Shown: in pieces, positions 6,730 through 13,214 of the stretch
Numbering within the stretch: the first letter of the stretch is position 1
How the letters are laid out: each line of letters opens with the position of its first letter
Source of the DNA: an uncultured Prevotella sp.
Lineage (GTDB): Bacteria > Bacteroidota > Bacteroidia > Bacteroidales > Bacteroidaceae
Length of the DNA stretch: 14,785 nt
Direction of reading: 5' to 3'
Assembly (NCBI GenBank): GCA_937874345.1
Contig: CALNBT010000163.1
Location: forward strand, 1-14,785
Notes under the pieces: model-generated
Databases searched by the model: none
What the model saw: only the letters and a program-made list of their open reading frames with translations
Told to the model about the DNA's origin: nothing
Position numbers and translations under genes: made by a program

Positions 6730-8427
6730 TTAATCTTCCATCAATTTACGGTATCTGCCCTTTTTAATGTCTTCGTTGCCCAAGCGACGGGCTTTATCGA
6801 TTTCATATTCTGAGAAAGTTCCTTCAAAATAGACTACTTCGCCATCGCCTTCAAAAGCCAGGATGTGCGTACAGATCCTATCAAGGAACCAACGGTCGTG
6901 ACTGATGACAACAGCACAGCCGGCAAAAGCCTCCAAGCCTTCTTCCAAAGCTCTCAACGTATTGACGTCAATATCATTGGTTGGCTCGTCGAGCAATAAC
7001 ACATTTCCCTCTTCTTTCAAAGCCAAGGCCAGTTGTAGTCGATTTCTTTCTCCTCCAGACAACACCGAACACAACTTGTTCTGATCGGTACCCGAGAAGT
7101 TGAACCTTGAAAGGTAGGCTCTGGCATTGATATCTCGACCACCCATTCTAATTGTTTCGTTTCCCTGCGAAACAACATCGTATACGCTTTTATTCAGATC
7201 AATGTCCTGATGTTGCTGATCTACATACGCCAGTTTAACCGTTTCTCCGACTTCAAATGTACCCGCATCGGCATGCTCCAATTGCATAATCAAGCGGAAC
7301 AGAGTTGTTTTACCAGCACCATTAGGACCTATCACGCCAACAATTCCATTCGGTGGCAATACAAAATTAAGGTCGTTGAACAACACTTTGTCTGCAAAAG
7401 CCTTTTTGACATGTTGTGCATCGATAACCTTGTTTCCCAAACGAGGTCCATTGGGAATAAATATCTCCAGTTTCTCTTCGCGTTCTTTCTGCTCTTCATT
7501 CAACATCTGTTCGTACGAATTCAAACGAGCCTTCCCCTTTGCTTGACGAGCCTTTGGCGCCAATCTAACCCATTCCAATTCGCGTTCCAAGGTTTTTCTG
7601 CGCTTGGAAGCAGTCTTTTCTTCCAGACTCATACGCTTTGTCTTCTGTTCCAGCCATGAAGAGTAGTTTCCTTTCCATGGAATACCCTCGCCACGATCCA
7701 GTTCAAGAATCCATTCACTCACGTCATCCAGGAAATAGCGGTCGTGGGTTACGGCGATGACCGTTCCTTCATATTGCTGCAAATGCTGCTCCAGCCAGTC
7801 AATACTCTCGGCATCCAAATGATTGGTCGGCTCGTCGAGCAATAACACATCAGGTTTTTGAAGCAGCAGGCGACACAGGGCAATCCGGCGACGTTCACCA
7901 CCTGAGAGATGCGTAACAGGTAAATCGCCAGCCGGACAACGAAGGGCTGCCATGGCACGGTCAAGCTTTGAATCCATGTTCCATGCGTCTGTCGCATCGA
8001 TGATGTTTTGAACTTCAGCCTGACGCTGCATCAACTTATCCATTTTATCAGGGTCACCATAATATTCTTCCAATCCGAATTTCTGGTTGATCTCATCATA
8101 TTCGTTAAGGGCATCGTACACTTGTTGCACGCCTTCCTGAACATTTTCCTTGACAGTCTTGTTCTCATCCAATGGAGGATCCTGTGGCAGATATCCAACA
8201 GAGTATCCAGGGCTCCACACAACTTCGCCTTGCGTTGGCTGGACCAATCCTGCAATGATTTTCATCAGGGTTGATTTACCGGCGCCATTTAGACCAATGA
8301 TGCCTATTTTTGCGCCATAGAAGAAGGAGAGATAAATATTATTCAGTATTTTTTTCTGGTTTTGAGGAATAAGCTTCGATACCCCGACCATTGAAAAGAT
8401 GACTTTCTTGTCGTCTACAGTTGCCAT
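6730..8427 (-). CDS. ettA: ABC-F family energy-dependent translational throttle protein EttA
   Basis: The protein of 565 residues is a soluble twin-ATPase of the ABC-F family that binds the ribosomal E site and gates entry into elongation according to the ATP/ADP ratio. The first nucleotide-binding domain has Walker A GLNGAGKST (45-53), signature LSGGE (174-178), Walker B VLLLDEPTNHLD (194-205) and H-loop THDR with His228. The linker (about 250-320) is rich in Arg/Lys/Glu (KAR-QAKGKARLNSYEQML), the P-site-tRNA-interacting motif of this family, and is preceded by the EttA-typical GEGIPWKGNYSSWLEQK (246-262). The second domain has GPNGAGKTT (367-375), LSGGE (456-460), LLLDEPTNDID (477-487) and SHDR with His510. 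All catalytic residues are present and the length is standard. It has its own promoter near 8515-8522 and a terminator at 6531-6563. It lies 219 bp after yggS on the same strand. Confidence 0.96.
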   Translation of the reverse strand: MATVDDKKVIFSMVGVSKLIPQNQKKILNNIYLSFFYGAKIGIIGLNGAGKSTLMKIIAGLVQPTQGEVVWSPGYSVGYLPQDPPLDENKTVKENVQEGVQQVYDALNEYDEINQKFGLEEYYGDPDKMDKLMQRQAEVQNIIDATDAWNMDSKLDRAMAALRCPAGDLPVTHLSGGERRRIALCRLLLQKPDVLLLDEPTNHLDAESIDWLEQHLQQYEGTVIAVTHDRYFLDDVSEWILELDRGEGIPWKGNYSSWLEQKTKRMSLEEKTASKRRKTLERELEWVRLAPKARQAKGKARLNSYEQMLNEEQKEREEKLEIFIPNGPRLGNKVIDAQHVKKAFADKVLFNDLNFVLPPNGIVGVIGPNGAGKTTLFRLIMQLEHADAGTFEVGETVKLAYVDQQHQDIDLNKSVYDVVSQGNETIRMGGRDINARAYLSRFNFSGTDQNKLCSVLSGGERNRLQLALALKEEGNVLLLDEPTNDIDVNTLRALEEGLEAFAGCAVVISHDRWFLDRICTHILAFEGDGEVVYFEGTFSEYEIDKARRLGNEDIKKGRYRKLMED

Positions 8428-8514
8428 AAAATAAAATTGTTAATTGGGTTATTAAAGTTTTTGGCTTGAACGTTCTTTATATTTCCATTTTTATGAAGAA
8501 CAGGTCAACGCAAA

Positions 8515-8522
8515 CAAAGATA
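8515..8522 (-). promoter_or_regulatory. -7 element of the ettA promoter
   Basis: Read on the minus strand, 8522-8515 is TATCTTTG, a full TAnnTTTG match, about 88 bp upstream of the ettA ATG. No clear -33 TTTG is seen. It suggests transcription of ettA separate from the yggS operon. Confidence 0.5.
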
Positions 8523-8646
8523 TAGAATCATGGTGAGAATAGTATTGAAATGCGGAAGGGAATACGGATACCTCCAGATCATCCATCCTTTTCGATACGA
8601 TCATTCAGACCAAACTTGAAACGCTGTGATGAATAGAAGCAGGAAA

Positions 8647-9321
8647 TTAGTATACTCTCGGTCCAAAAATCGCCGATCCTACTCTGACCATCGTCGAATG
8701 GCATTCGATAGCGATTTGATAATCGTGGCTCATTCCCCAGCTACGCTCCTTAAAACTGTCATCATCTGCGAAATAGGTCGCCTTTATCTCATCAAAGAAG
8801 TCAGATGCCAACATCATTTCAGTGCGAATCAGGTTGATATCGTCAACATTCGAAGCCATCATCATCAATCCAGAAAGATGAACATGCTTAAGATTTTTCC
8901 ATGACTCATCAGCCAGCATCGACCGACAGGAATCTAAGGTAAAGCCATATTTCGACTCTTCTTCGGCGATATGCAGTTCGAGAAGCACATTGACGATGCG
9001 GTCAATTTTAGCTGCCTGCTTGTCGATTTCACAGAGTAATTTCCATGAATCAACCGTCTCTATCATAGCTATATACGGAACAATCGCTTTTACCTTATTG
9101 GTTTGAAGGTGCCCAATGAAATGCCATTGGATATCCCGAGGCAAGGCTTCCACCTTTTTAGAGAGCTCCTGCTCGTGACTCTCTCCAAAAACACGCTGGC
9201 CATCGGCATAAGCCTGTTCCACCATTTCGATGGGATGAAACTTACTGATGGCAACTAAACATACGGTGTCTGGTATATTTTGGCGTACCAGATGCAGATT
9301 TTTCGCAATGTCTATCATCAT
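8647..9321 (-). CDS. yggS: YggS/PLPBP family pyridoxal-phosphate homeostasis protein
   Basis: The protein of 224 residues is a single-domain TIM-barrel that binds pyridoxal 5'-phosphate and buffers B6 vitamers; no enzymatic reaction is established for the family. The PLP lysine is K27 in VAISKFHP. Other family blocks are FGESHEQEL, WHFIGHLQTNKVK, ELHIAEEESKYGF and the C-terminal WGMSHDYQIAIE...STMVRVGSAIFG. In the phosphate-binding stretch the family usually has G-S-T; here the residues are CHST, so a glycine is replaced by histidine. The frame also allows a TTG at 9324, but ATG at 9321 (or 9318) is preferred; GGAGGT lies about 12 nt upstream, unusual in this phylum. It follows the DUF4494 gene by about 38 bp, so the two are probably one operon. 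Confidence 0.92.
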   Translation of the reverse strand: MMIDIAKNLHLVRQNIPDTVCLVAISKFHPIEMVEQAYADGQRVFGESHEQELSKKVEALPRDIQWHFIGHLQTNKVKAIVPYIAMIETVDSWKLLCEIDKQAAKIDRIVNVLLELHIAEEESKYGFTLDSCRSMLADESWKNLKHVHLSGLMMMASNVDDINLIRTEMMLASDFFDEIKATYFADDDSFKERSWGMSHDYQIAIECHSTMVRVGSAIFGPRVY

Positions 9322-9359
9322 CAAATTATTTTAACCTCCAAATATTTGCCTGTAGAAGC

Positions 9360-9836
9360 TTACACTTCAGGCTTGTCTTCTGTTTTTGTCTTCAATTCAT
9401 GTTCGAAGACATCCATGATCTTCGTCTCTGAAATATTGGCAATATCAAAGTCCAAGACACTCGTAGAAAAGACTTCATTAACATTTTTCAAAGCAACTTC
9501 TATATTTTTCGCCTGAACCAGATAGTTGACAGCAGTTTTCTTTTCTTTACCTTTTGCCTCATCAAGGGTAATGAACATCAACTTGGCCTTGTACCATTTG
9601 TCGTCATTCTCCATGTCACTGAAGAATATCTCACCATAGGCTGCAGGGGTGATGTTTTTGATTACGAATTCTCCACTGGAGAAACTTGACATTTCTTCAG
9701 TGACAGCCTTTTCAGCCTCACCAAAGGTAAAGGCGTCTACCACATAGGTTTCTCTCACCTTTTCGAATAAACCATTTTCTGCTTGACGTTCGTACTGAAC
9801 ACTTATCTCGAACCAATTGGCATTTCTTGTTCTCAT
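9360..9836 (-). CDS. DUF4494 domain protein, function unknown
   Basis: The 158-residue soluble protein matches the Bacteroidota-specific DUF4494 family. Recognisable blocks are the N-terminal NWFEISVQYER, TYVVDAFTFGEAE (about 30-42), the middle YGEIFFSDMENDDKWYKAKL and the C-terminal NYLVQAKNIEVALKNVNEVF. No signal peptide, membrane segment or catalytic motif is visible; an acidic-basic tail (ELKTKTEDKPEV) ends it. It is the first gene of a probable two-gene operon with yggS, an arrangement I remember as common in Bacteroidales. It has a -7 promoter element 30 bp upstream. Function is unknown. Confidence 0.85.
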   Translation of the reverse strand: MRTRNANWFEISVQYERQAENGLFEKVRETYVVDAFTFGEAEKAVTEEMSSFSSGEFVIKNITPAAYGEIFFSDMENDDKWYKAKLMFITLDEAKGKEKKTAVNYLVQAKNIEVALKNVNEVFSTSVLDFDIANISETKIMDVFEHELKTKTEDKPEV

Positions 9837-9866
9837 TTTCTATGAATGATTGTTTTGATTTGTTTG

Positions 9867-9874
9867 CAAAATTA
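9867..9874 (-). promoter_or_regulatory. -7 element of the DUF4494-yggS promoter
   Basis: On the minus strand 9874-9867 reads TAATTTTG, an exact TAnnTTTG match, 30 bp before the ATG at 9836. A run of nine T lies just upstream. No TTTG is present at the ideal -33 distance. Confidence 0.6.
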
Positions 9875-10214
9875 CAAAAAAAAAGACAAATCACCCTATC
9901 CTCAACTCATTTCTTACGCGCCTTTGGGTATTTTTGACCCTTTGAAATGATTCACTTTCAAGACACGTGCTAATAAAGATGTGATGGACATTACTGAAAT
10001 TAAAATCATCAAAGAAGCATCTTCCAAACAAAATGCATCGTATTGACAATCGAAATCCTGCATATTGCGATCCAAACTCATCGGGTTTGCACCTCAAATC
10101 CATTGATATTGCCAACGCCTCCATCTCCAATGATCGTTGAGATTCCCAGCAACTTGCTTTTGCATCGATTTCCAATCAATATGAAAATCAAACAAATTAT
10201 CAAAAAGGATTCTA
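9875..10214. other. Gene-free divergent intergenic region
   Basis: About 340 bp separate the DUF4494 and aminotransferase promoters. Open frames here (for example minus strand 10175-9891) have no family resemblance and an unnatural amino acid composition. No insertion sequence end, tRNA or strong hairpin is seen. It may be the remnant of a decayed gene, but I see no identifiable trace. Confidence 0.4.
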
Positions 10215-10234
10215 TTGTGTTCAGATAAATTTAT

Positions 10235-10242
10235 TAACTTTG
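10235..10242 (+). promoter_or_regulatory. -7 element of the aminotransferase promoter
   Basis: TAACTTTG matches TAnnTTTG, with a partial -33 (ATTG at 10214-10217). A start near 10249 would give an unusually long 5' untranslated region of about 175 nt before the ATG at 10424. Confidence 0.55.
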
Positions 10243-10423
10243 CATCGATACGCCGCATCCTTGTTGACTGTGCAAATGAAATCATGATGCCCACCAACCA
10301 TGGAACGACCCTCAATATTCGTCAGACCAACGCCATTTCGGGCAAAACTGATTTGCATTGGCCTGTATCTACATTTCAATAGTGGGTGCTTTGAATATCG
10401 CATTCACGTAATAAAACAAGCAT

Positions 10424-11632
10424 ATGCCTGAAATATCTATTCGAGGTTTGGAGGTACCAGAATCTCCTATTCGTAAACTGGCACCTTTGGCTACAGCAGC
10501 TAAAGAGCATGGTACAAAGGTTTATCACCTAAATATTGGACAGCCAGATCTGCCCACTCCACAGGTTGGATTAGATGCATTGAAAAATATCGACCGTACC
10601 ATTTTGGAATATTCACCCAGTCAGGGCATTTTGTCGTATCGGGAAAAAATGGTTGGCTATTACGAGAAATACGATATTCATGTCAATGCTGATGAAATTA
10701 TCATCACCACAGGTGGTAGCGAGGCTGTATTGTTTGCCTTTATGAGCTGTCTGAATCCCGGAGACGAAATTATCATTCCAGAGCCTGCCTATGCCAACTA
10801 TATGGCATTTGCCATCAGTGCTGGCGCGAAGATCAGAACCATCGCCACAACCATCGAAGAAGGATTCTCCTTGCCAAAAGTTGAAAAGTTTGAAGAGCTG
10901 ATCAATCCCAATACTCGGGCTATCTTGATTTGCAACCCGAACAATCCTACAGGTTACCTCTATACGCGGAGAGAAATGAACCAAATCAGGGATTTGGTCA
11001 AGAAATACGATCTTTATCTCTTTTCAGATGAGGTTTATCGTGAATATATCTATACAGGGTCACCCTATATCAGTGCCATGCACCTGAAGGATATTGAGAA
11101 TAATGTTATTTTGATTGACTCAGTATCAAAGCGTTATAGCGAATGCGGAATTAGAATTGGAGCGCTGATAACCCACAATGCAGAGGTAAGAAAAGCCGTG
11201 ATGAAATTCTGTCAGGCAAGATTGTCTCCTCCCCTCATTGGACAGATTGTTGCTGAGGCCTCCCTAGATGCACCGGAAGATTATTTTCGAAATGTGTACG
11301 ACGAATATGTAGAGCGCAGAAAATGCCTCATTGACGGTCTGAACCGCATTCCAGGCGTCTATTCTCCGATCCCCATGGGTGCTTTCTATACGGTAGCCAA
11401 ACTACCAGTCGATGACAGTGAAAAATTTTGTCGTTGGTGTCTGGAGGATTTCTCTTATGAAGGAGAGACCATCATGATGGCTCCAGCGGCTGGATTTTAT
11501 ACAACACCGGGAGCCGGCATCAATGAAGTGCGTATCGCCTATGTGCTGAAAAAAGAAGATTTGGAGCGTGCACTCGTCATCCTTCGGAAAGCGTTGGAAT
11601 TGTATCCCGGTCGAATCGATGTTCAACGTTAA
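10424..11632 (+). CDS. Class I/II PLP-dependent aminotransferase (aspartate aminotransferase-like)
   Basis: The protein of 402 residues transfers an amino group between an amino acid and a 2-oxo acid using PLP; fold type I. Key features are LNIGQPDLPTP (36-46), TTGGSEA (95-101) for the phosphate-binding loop, NPNNPTG (171-177), SDEVY (201-205) with Asp202 bonding the PLP pyridine nitrogen, SVSKRYSECGIRIG with the Schiff-base Lys236, and NEVRIAYV with Arg370 for the substrate carboxylate. Length is normal and there is no signal peptide, so it is cytoplasmic. The closest description is an AspC-like enzyme; the amino acid specificity (Asp, Tyr, Ala or other) cannot be read from sequence. It begins after a promoter at 10235-10242 with a long leader. 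A permease gene follows after 72 bp without an obvious terminator. Confidence 0.93.
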   Translation: MPEISIRGLEVPESPIRKLAPLATAAKEHGTKVYHLNIGQPDLPTPQVGLDALKNIDRTILEYSPSQGILSYREKMVGYYEKYDIHVNADEIIITTGGSEAVLFAFMSCLNPGDEIIIPEPAYANYMAFAISAGAKIRTIATTIEEGFSLPKVEKFEELINPNTRAILICNPNNPTGYLYTRREMNQIRDLVKKYDLYLFSDEVYREYIYTGSPYISAMHLKDIENNVILIDSVSKRYSECGIRIGALITHNAEVRKAVMKFCQARLSPPLIGQIVAEASLDAPEDYFRNVYDEYVERRKCLIDGLNRIPGVYSPIPMGAFYTVAKLPVDDSEKFCRWCLEDFSYEGETIMMAPAAGFYTTPGAGINEVRIAYVLKKEDLERALVILRKALELYPGRIDVQR

Positions 11633-11704
11633 CCAGCTTACCGAAAAACATTGACCATCATGCTCCAAAGAAGTTAACCAGATAGCCAGAGAGAACGATT
11701 AAAC

Positions 11705-12952
11705 ATGAATTTTTCATTATTCATTGCAAAACGAATTTACCGTGACAACGGAGATCAAAAAAAAGTCTCCAAACCTGCTGTTAGAATAGCAACGGCGGGG
11801 GTCGCCATCGGTTTGGCGGTAATGATGATTTCGGTTTGTGTCGTCATCGGTTTCAAACACGCGGTAAGCAACAAAGTCGTGGGCTTCGGAAGCCATATTC
11901 AGGTGGCCAATTTCATGAACTTGCAAAGTGCAGAATCATATCCTATACAGATGAATGATTCGATGATGACCATCTTAAAAAAGACAGATGGTGTAGAACA
12001 TGTTCAGCGTTTCGCAAATATTCAAGGTGTTCTGAAAACCGATTCCGATTTTTTAGGCGTCGTTTTCAAGGGCGTGGGACCCGAATATGATTCTACCTTC
12101 ATTCACAGCAACATGATAGAAGGCTCTATCCCTACATTTTCGGACAAAAAAAATAGCGGTAATATGCTCATTTCGATGTCGATGGCCAAAAAGTTGCATC
12201 TGAAAGTTGGTCAAAAGGTCTTCTCGTATTTTATCGATAACAATGGGGTCAGGGTTAGAAGATTTTCGGTGACCGGTATCTATCAAACAAACCTGGACCA
12301 ATATGACGATATTACGTGTCTGATTGACCTTTATACTGCCGTAAAACTCAATGGATGGGAAACCGACCAAGCCTCTGGCGCCGAGCTAACCGTTAAAGAT
12401 TTCAAGCAGGTTGACCAGACAGCAAACGATCTGATTATCCATGTGAACCGGACAACCGACCACTATGGGTCGACTTATTCATCGAAGACCATCCGCGAAA
12501 TCAATCCACAAATCTTCTCATGGCTTGACCTGCTTGATGTGAACGTATGGATTATTCTTGCCCTGATGATTGCCGTGGCAGGTGTAACCATGATTTCCGG
12601 ATTATTAATTATCATCCTAGAACGGACAACCATGATTGGTGTACTGAAGGCATTAGGAGCTGAGAATAAAACAGTAAGACACATTTTTTTATGGTTTTCG
12701 GTATTCATTATTGGCAAGGGACTGCTCATTGGCAATATTTTGGGGTTGGGATTAATATTCTTGCAACAGGCAACCGGCTTGGTCAAGCTAGACCCTCAGA
12801 TTTATTATGTATCATCGGTGCCGGTAGAAATCAATGTACCTTTGGTGATCTTATTGAATATTGCCACACTGTTGATTAGTGTTTTGGTGTTGATCGCACC
12901 AAGTTATCTGATCTCACATATTCATCCTGCCAAATCGATGAGATACGAATAA
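11705..12952 (+). CDS. LolC/LolE-type ABC transporter permease (FtsX family)
   Basis: The protein of 415 residues is an inner-membrane permease of the MacB/LolE family, which extracts lipoproteins from the inner membrane for transfer to the outer membrane together with the LolD ATPase. It has the typical topology: one transmembrane helix at about 26-50, a large periplasmic domain (about 51-278) and three helices at about 280-305, 327-354 and 377-404. The segment ERTTMIGVLKALGAENKTV (306-324) is the cytoplasmic coupling region that touches the ATPase. Bacteroidota often encode one LolC/E-type permease rather than two. No LolD-type ATPase gene is next to it here. It lies 72 bp after the aminotransferase and is probably co-transcribed with it. 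Two 9-bp copies of GTTAACCAG (11628-11636 and 11673-11681) flank the gap. Confidence 0.88.
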   Translation: MNFSLFIAKRIYRDNGDQKKVSKPAVRIATAGVAIGLAVMMISVCVVIGFKHAVSNKVVGFGSHIQVANFMNLQSAESYPIQMNDSMMTILKKTDGVEHVQRFANIQGVLKTDSDFLGVVFKGVGPEYDSTFIHSNMIEGSIPTFSDKKNSGNMLISMSMAKKLHLKVGQKVFSYFIDNNGVRVRRFSVTGIYQTNLDQYDDITCLIDLYTAVKLNGWETDQASGAELTVKDFKQVDQTANDLIIHVNRTTDHYGSTYSSKTIREINPQIFSWLDLLDVNVWIILALMIAVAGVTMISGLLIIILERTTMIGVLKALGAENKTVRHIFLWFSVFIIGKGLLIGNILGLGLIFLQQATGLVKLDPQIYYVSSVPVEINVPLVILLNIATLLISVLVLIAPSYLISHIHPAKSMRYE

Positions 12953-13028
12953 GCTCAAATGTTGAAACTGTCAAATAGCTTCAAAACGTTATCCGCTCTA
13001 GTTTTTAAATTAAATTATGCACATTTAA
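12953..13028. other. Short gap after the permease gene
   Basis: No gene is seen. A weak AAGCT/AGCTT pairing after the permease stop is not GC-rich and lacks a clean T-run, so termination is uncertain. The gap ends in the first arm of the operator-like dyads of the next promoter. Confidence 0.35.
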
Positions 13029-13083
13029 TTTGGGGGTGTGCAAATTACGCATTACCTTTGCACAGAAATTTAGCAATTGTGCA
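13018..13083. promoter_or_regulatory. Two equal dyads TGCACA-N13-TGTGCA over the promoter (putative twin operator)
   Basis: Dyad 1 has arms TGCACA (13018-13023) and TGTGCA (13037-13042). Dyad 2 has arms at 13059-13064 and 13078-13083. Both spacers are 13 bp and the centres lie 41 bp apart, about four helical turns. Dyad 2 extends to CTTTGCACA/TGTGCAAAG (9-bp arms). Dyad 1 is centred on the -33 box and dyad 2 overlaps the -7 box and the start. This is how a dimeric repressor pair would sit. The regulator is unknown. Confidence 0.5.
13029..13060 (+). promoter_or_regulatory. Consensus promoter of the acyl-CoA synthetase gene
   Basis: TTTG (13029-13032) and TACCTTTG (13053-13060) with 20 bp between them match the Bacteroidota -33/-7 consensus. 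Predicted start is about 13067, giving a leader of about 148 nt before the ATG at 13215. Confidence 0.7.
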
Positions 13084-13084
13084 A

Positions 13085-13118
13085 AGATCGTCAGGCTGAA
13101 AGTTCATCGCCTTGATCT
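13085..13118 (+). promoter_or_regulatory. Hairpin in the 5' leader of the acyl-CoA synthetase mRNA
   Basis: AGATC (13085-13089) pairs with GATCT (13114-13118), and inside it AGGC (13093-13096) pairs with GCCT (13109-13112). There is no T-run after it. The same leader holds palindromes ATACATGTAT (13132-13141) and TGACA-G-TGTCA (13175-13185). No riboswitch class is recognised. Confidence 0.3.
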
Positions 13119-13214
13119 ATTATTTGTCACAATACATGTATGAAAAACCTGTCAACGCTGAGAATCTTCATCAGTGACAGTGTCATATAATTTAGATAAC
13201 ATCAAAATAAAAAC

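Noticed and set aside
7210..7659. 149-codon plus-strand open frame
   Set aside because: It is the antisense shadow of ettA, which is fully conserved on the other strand.
9905..9950. Possible hairpin GGGT/ACCC (CTTTGGGTATTTTTGACCCTTTG)
   Set aside because: Only four base pairs form; the outer bases do not pair, so it is not a terminator.
9891..10175. 94-codon minus-strand frame in the divergent gap
   Set aside because: No family resemblance, no promoter or good start, and it is Cys/Arg-rich like a random frame.
11628..11681. Direct repeat GTTAACCAG flanking the aminotransferase-permease gap
   Set aside because: Nine-base repeats 45 bp apart with no insertion between them are compatible with chance; no mobile element is present.
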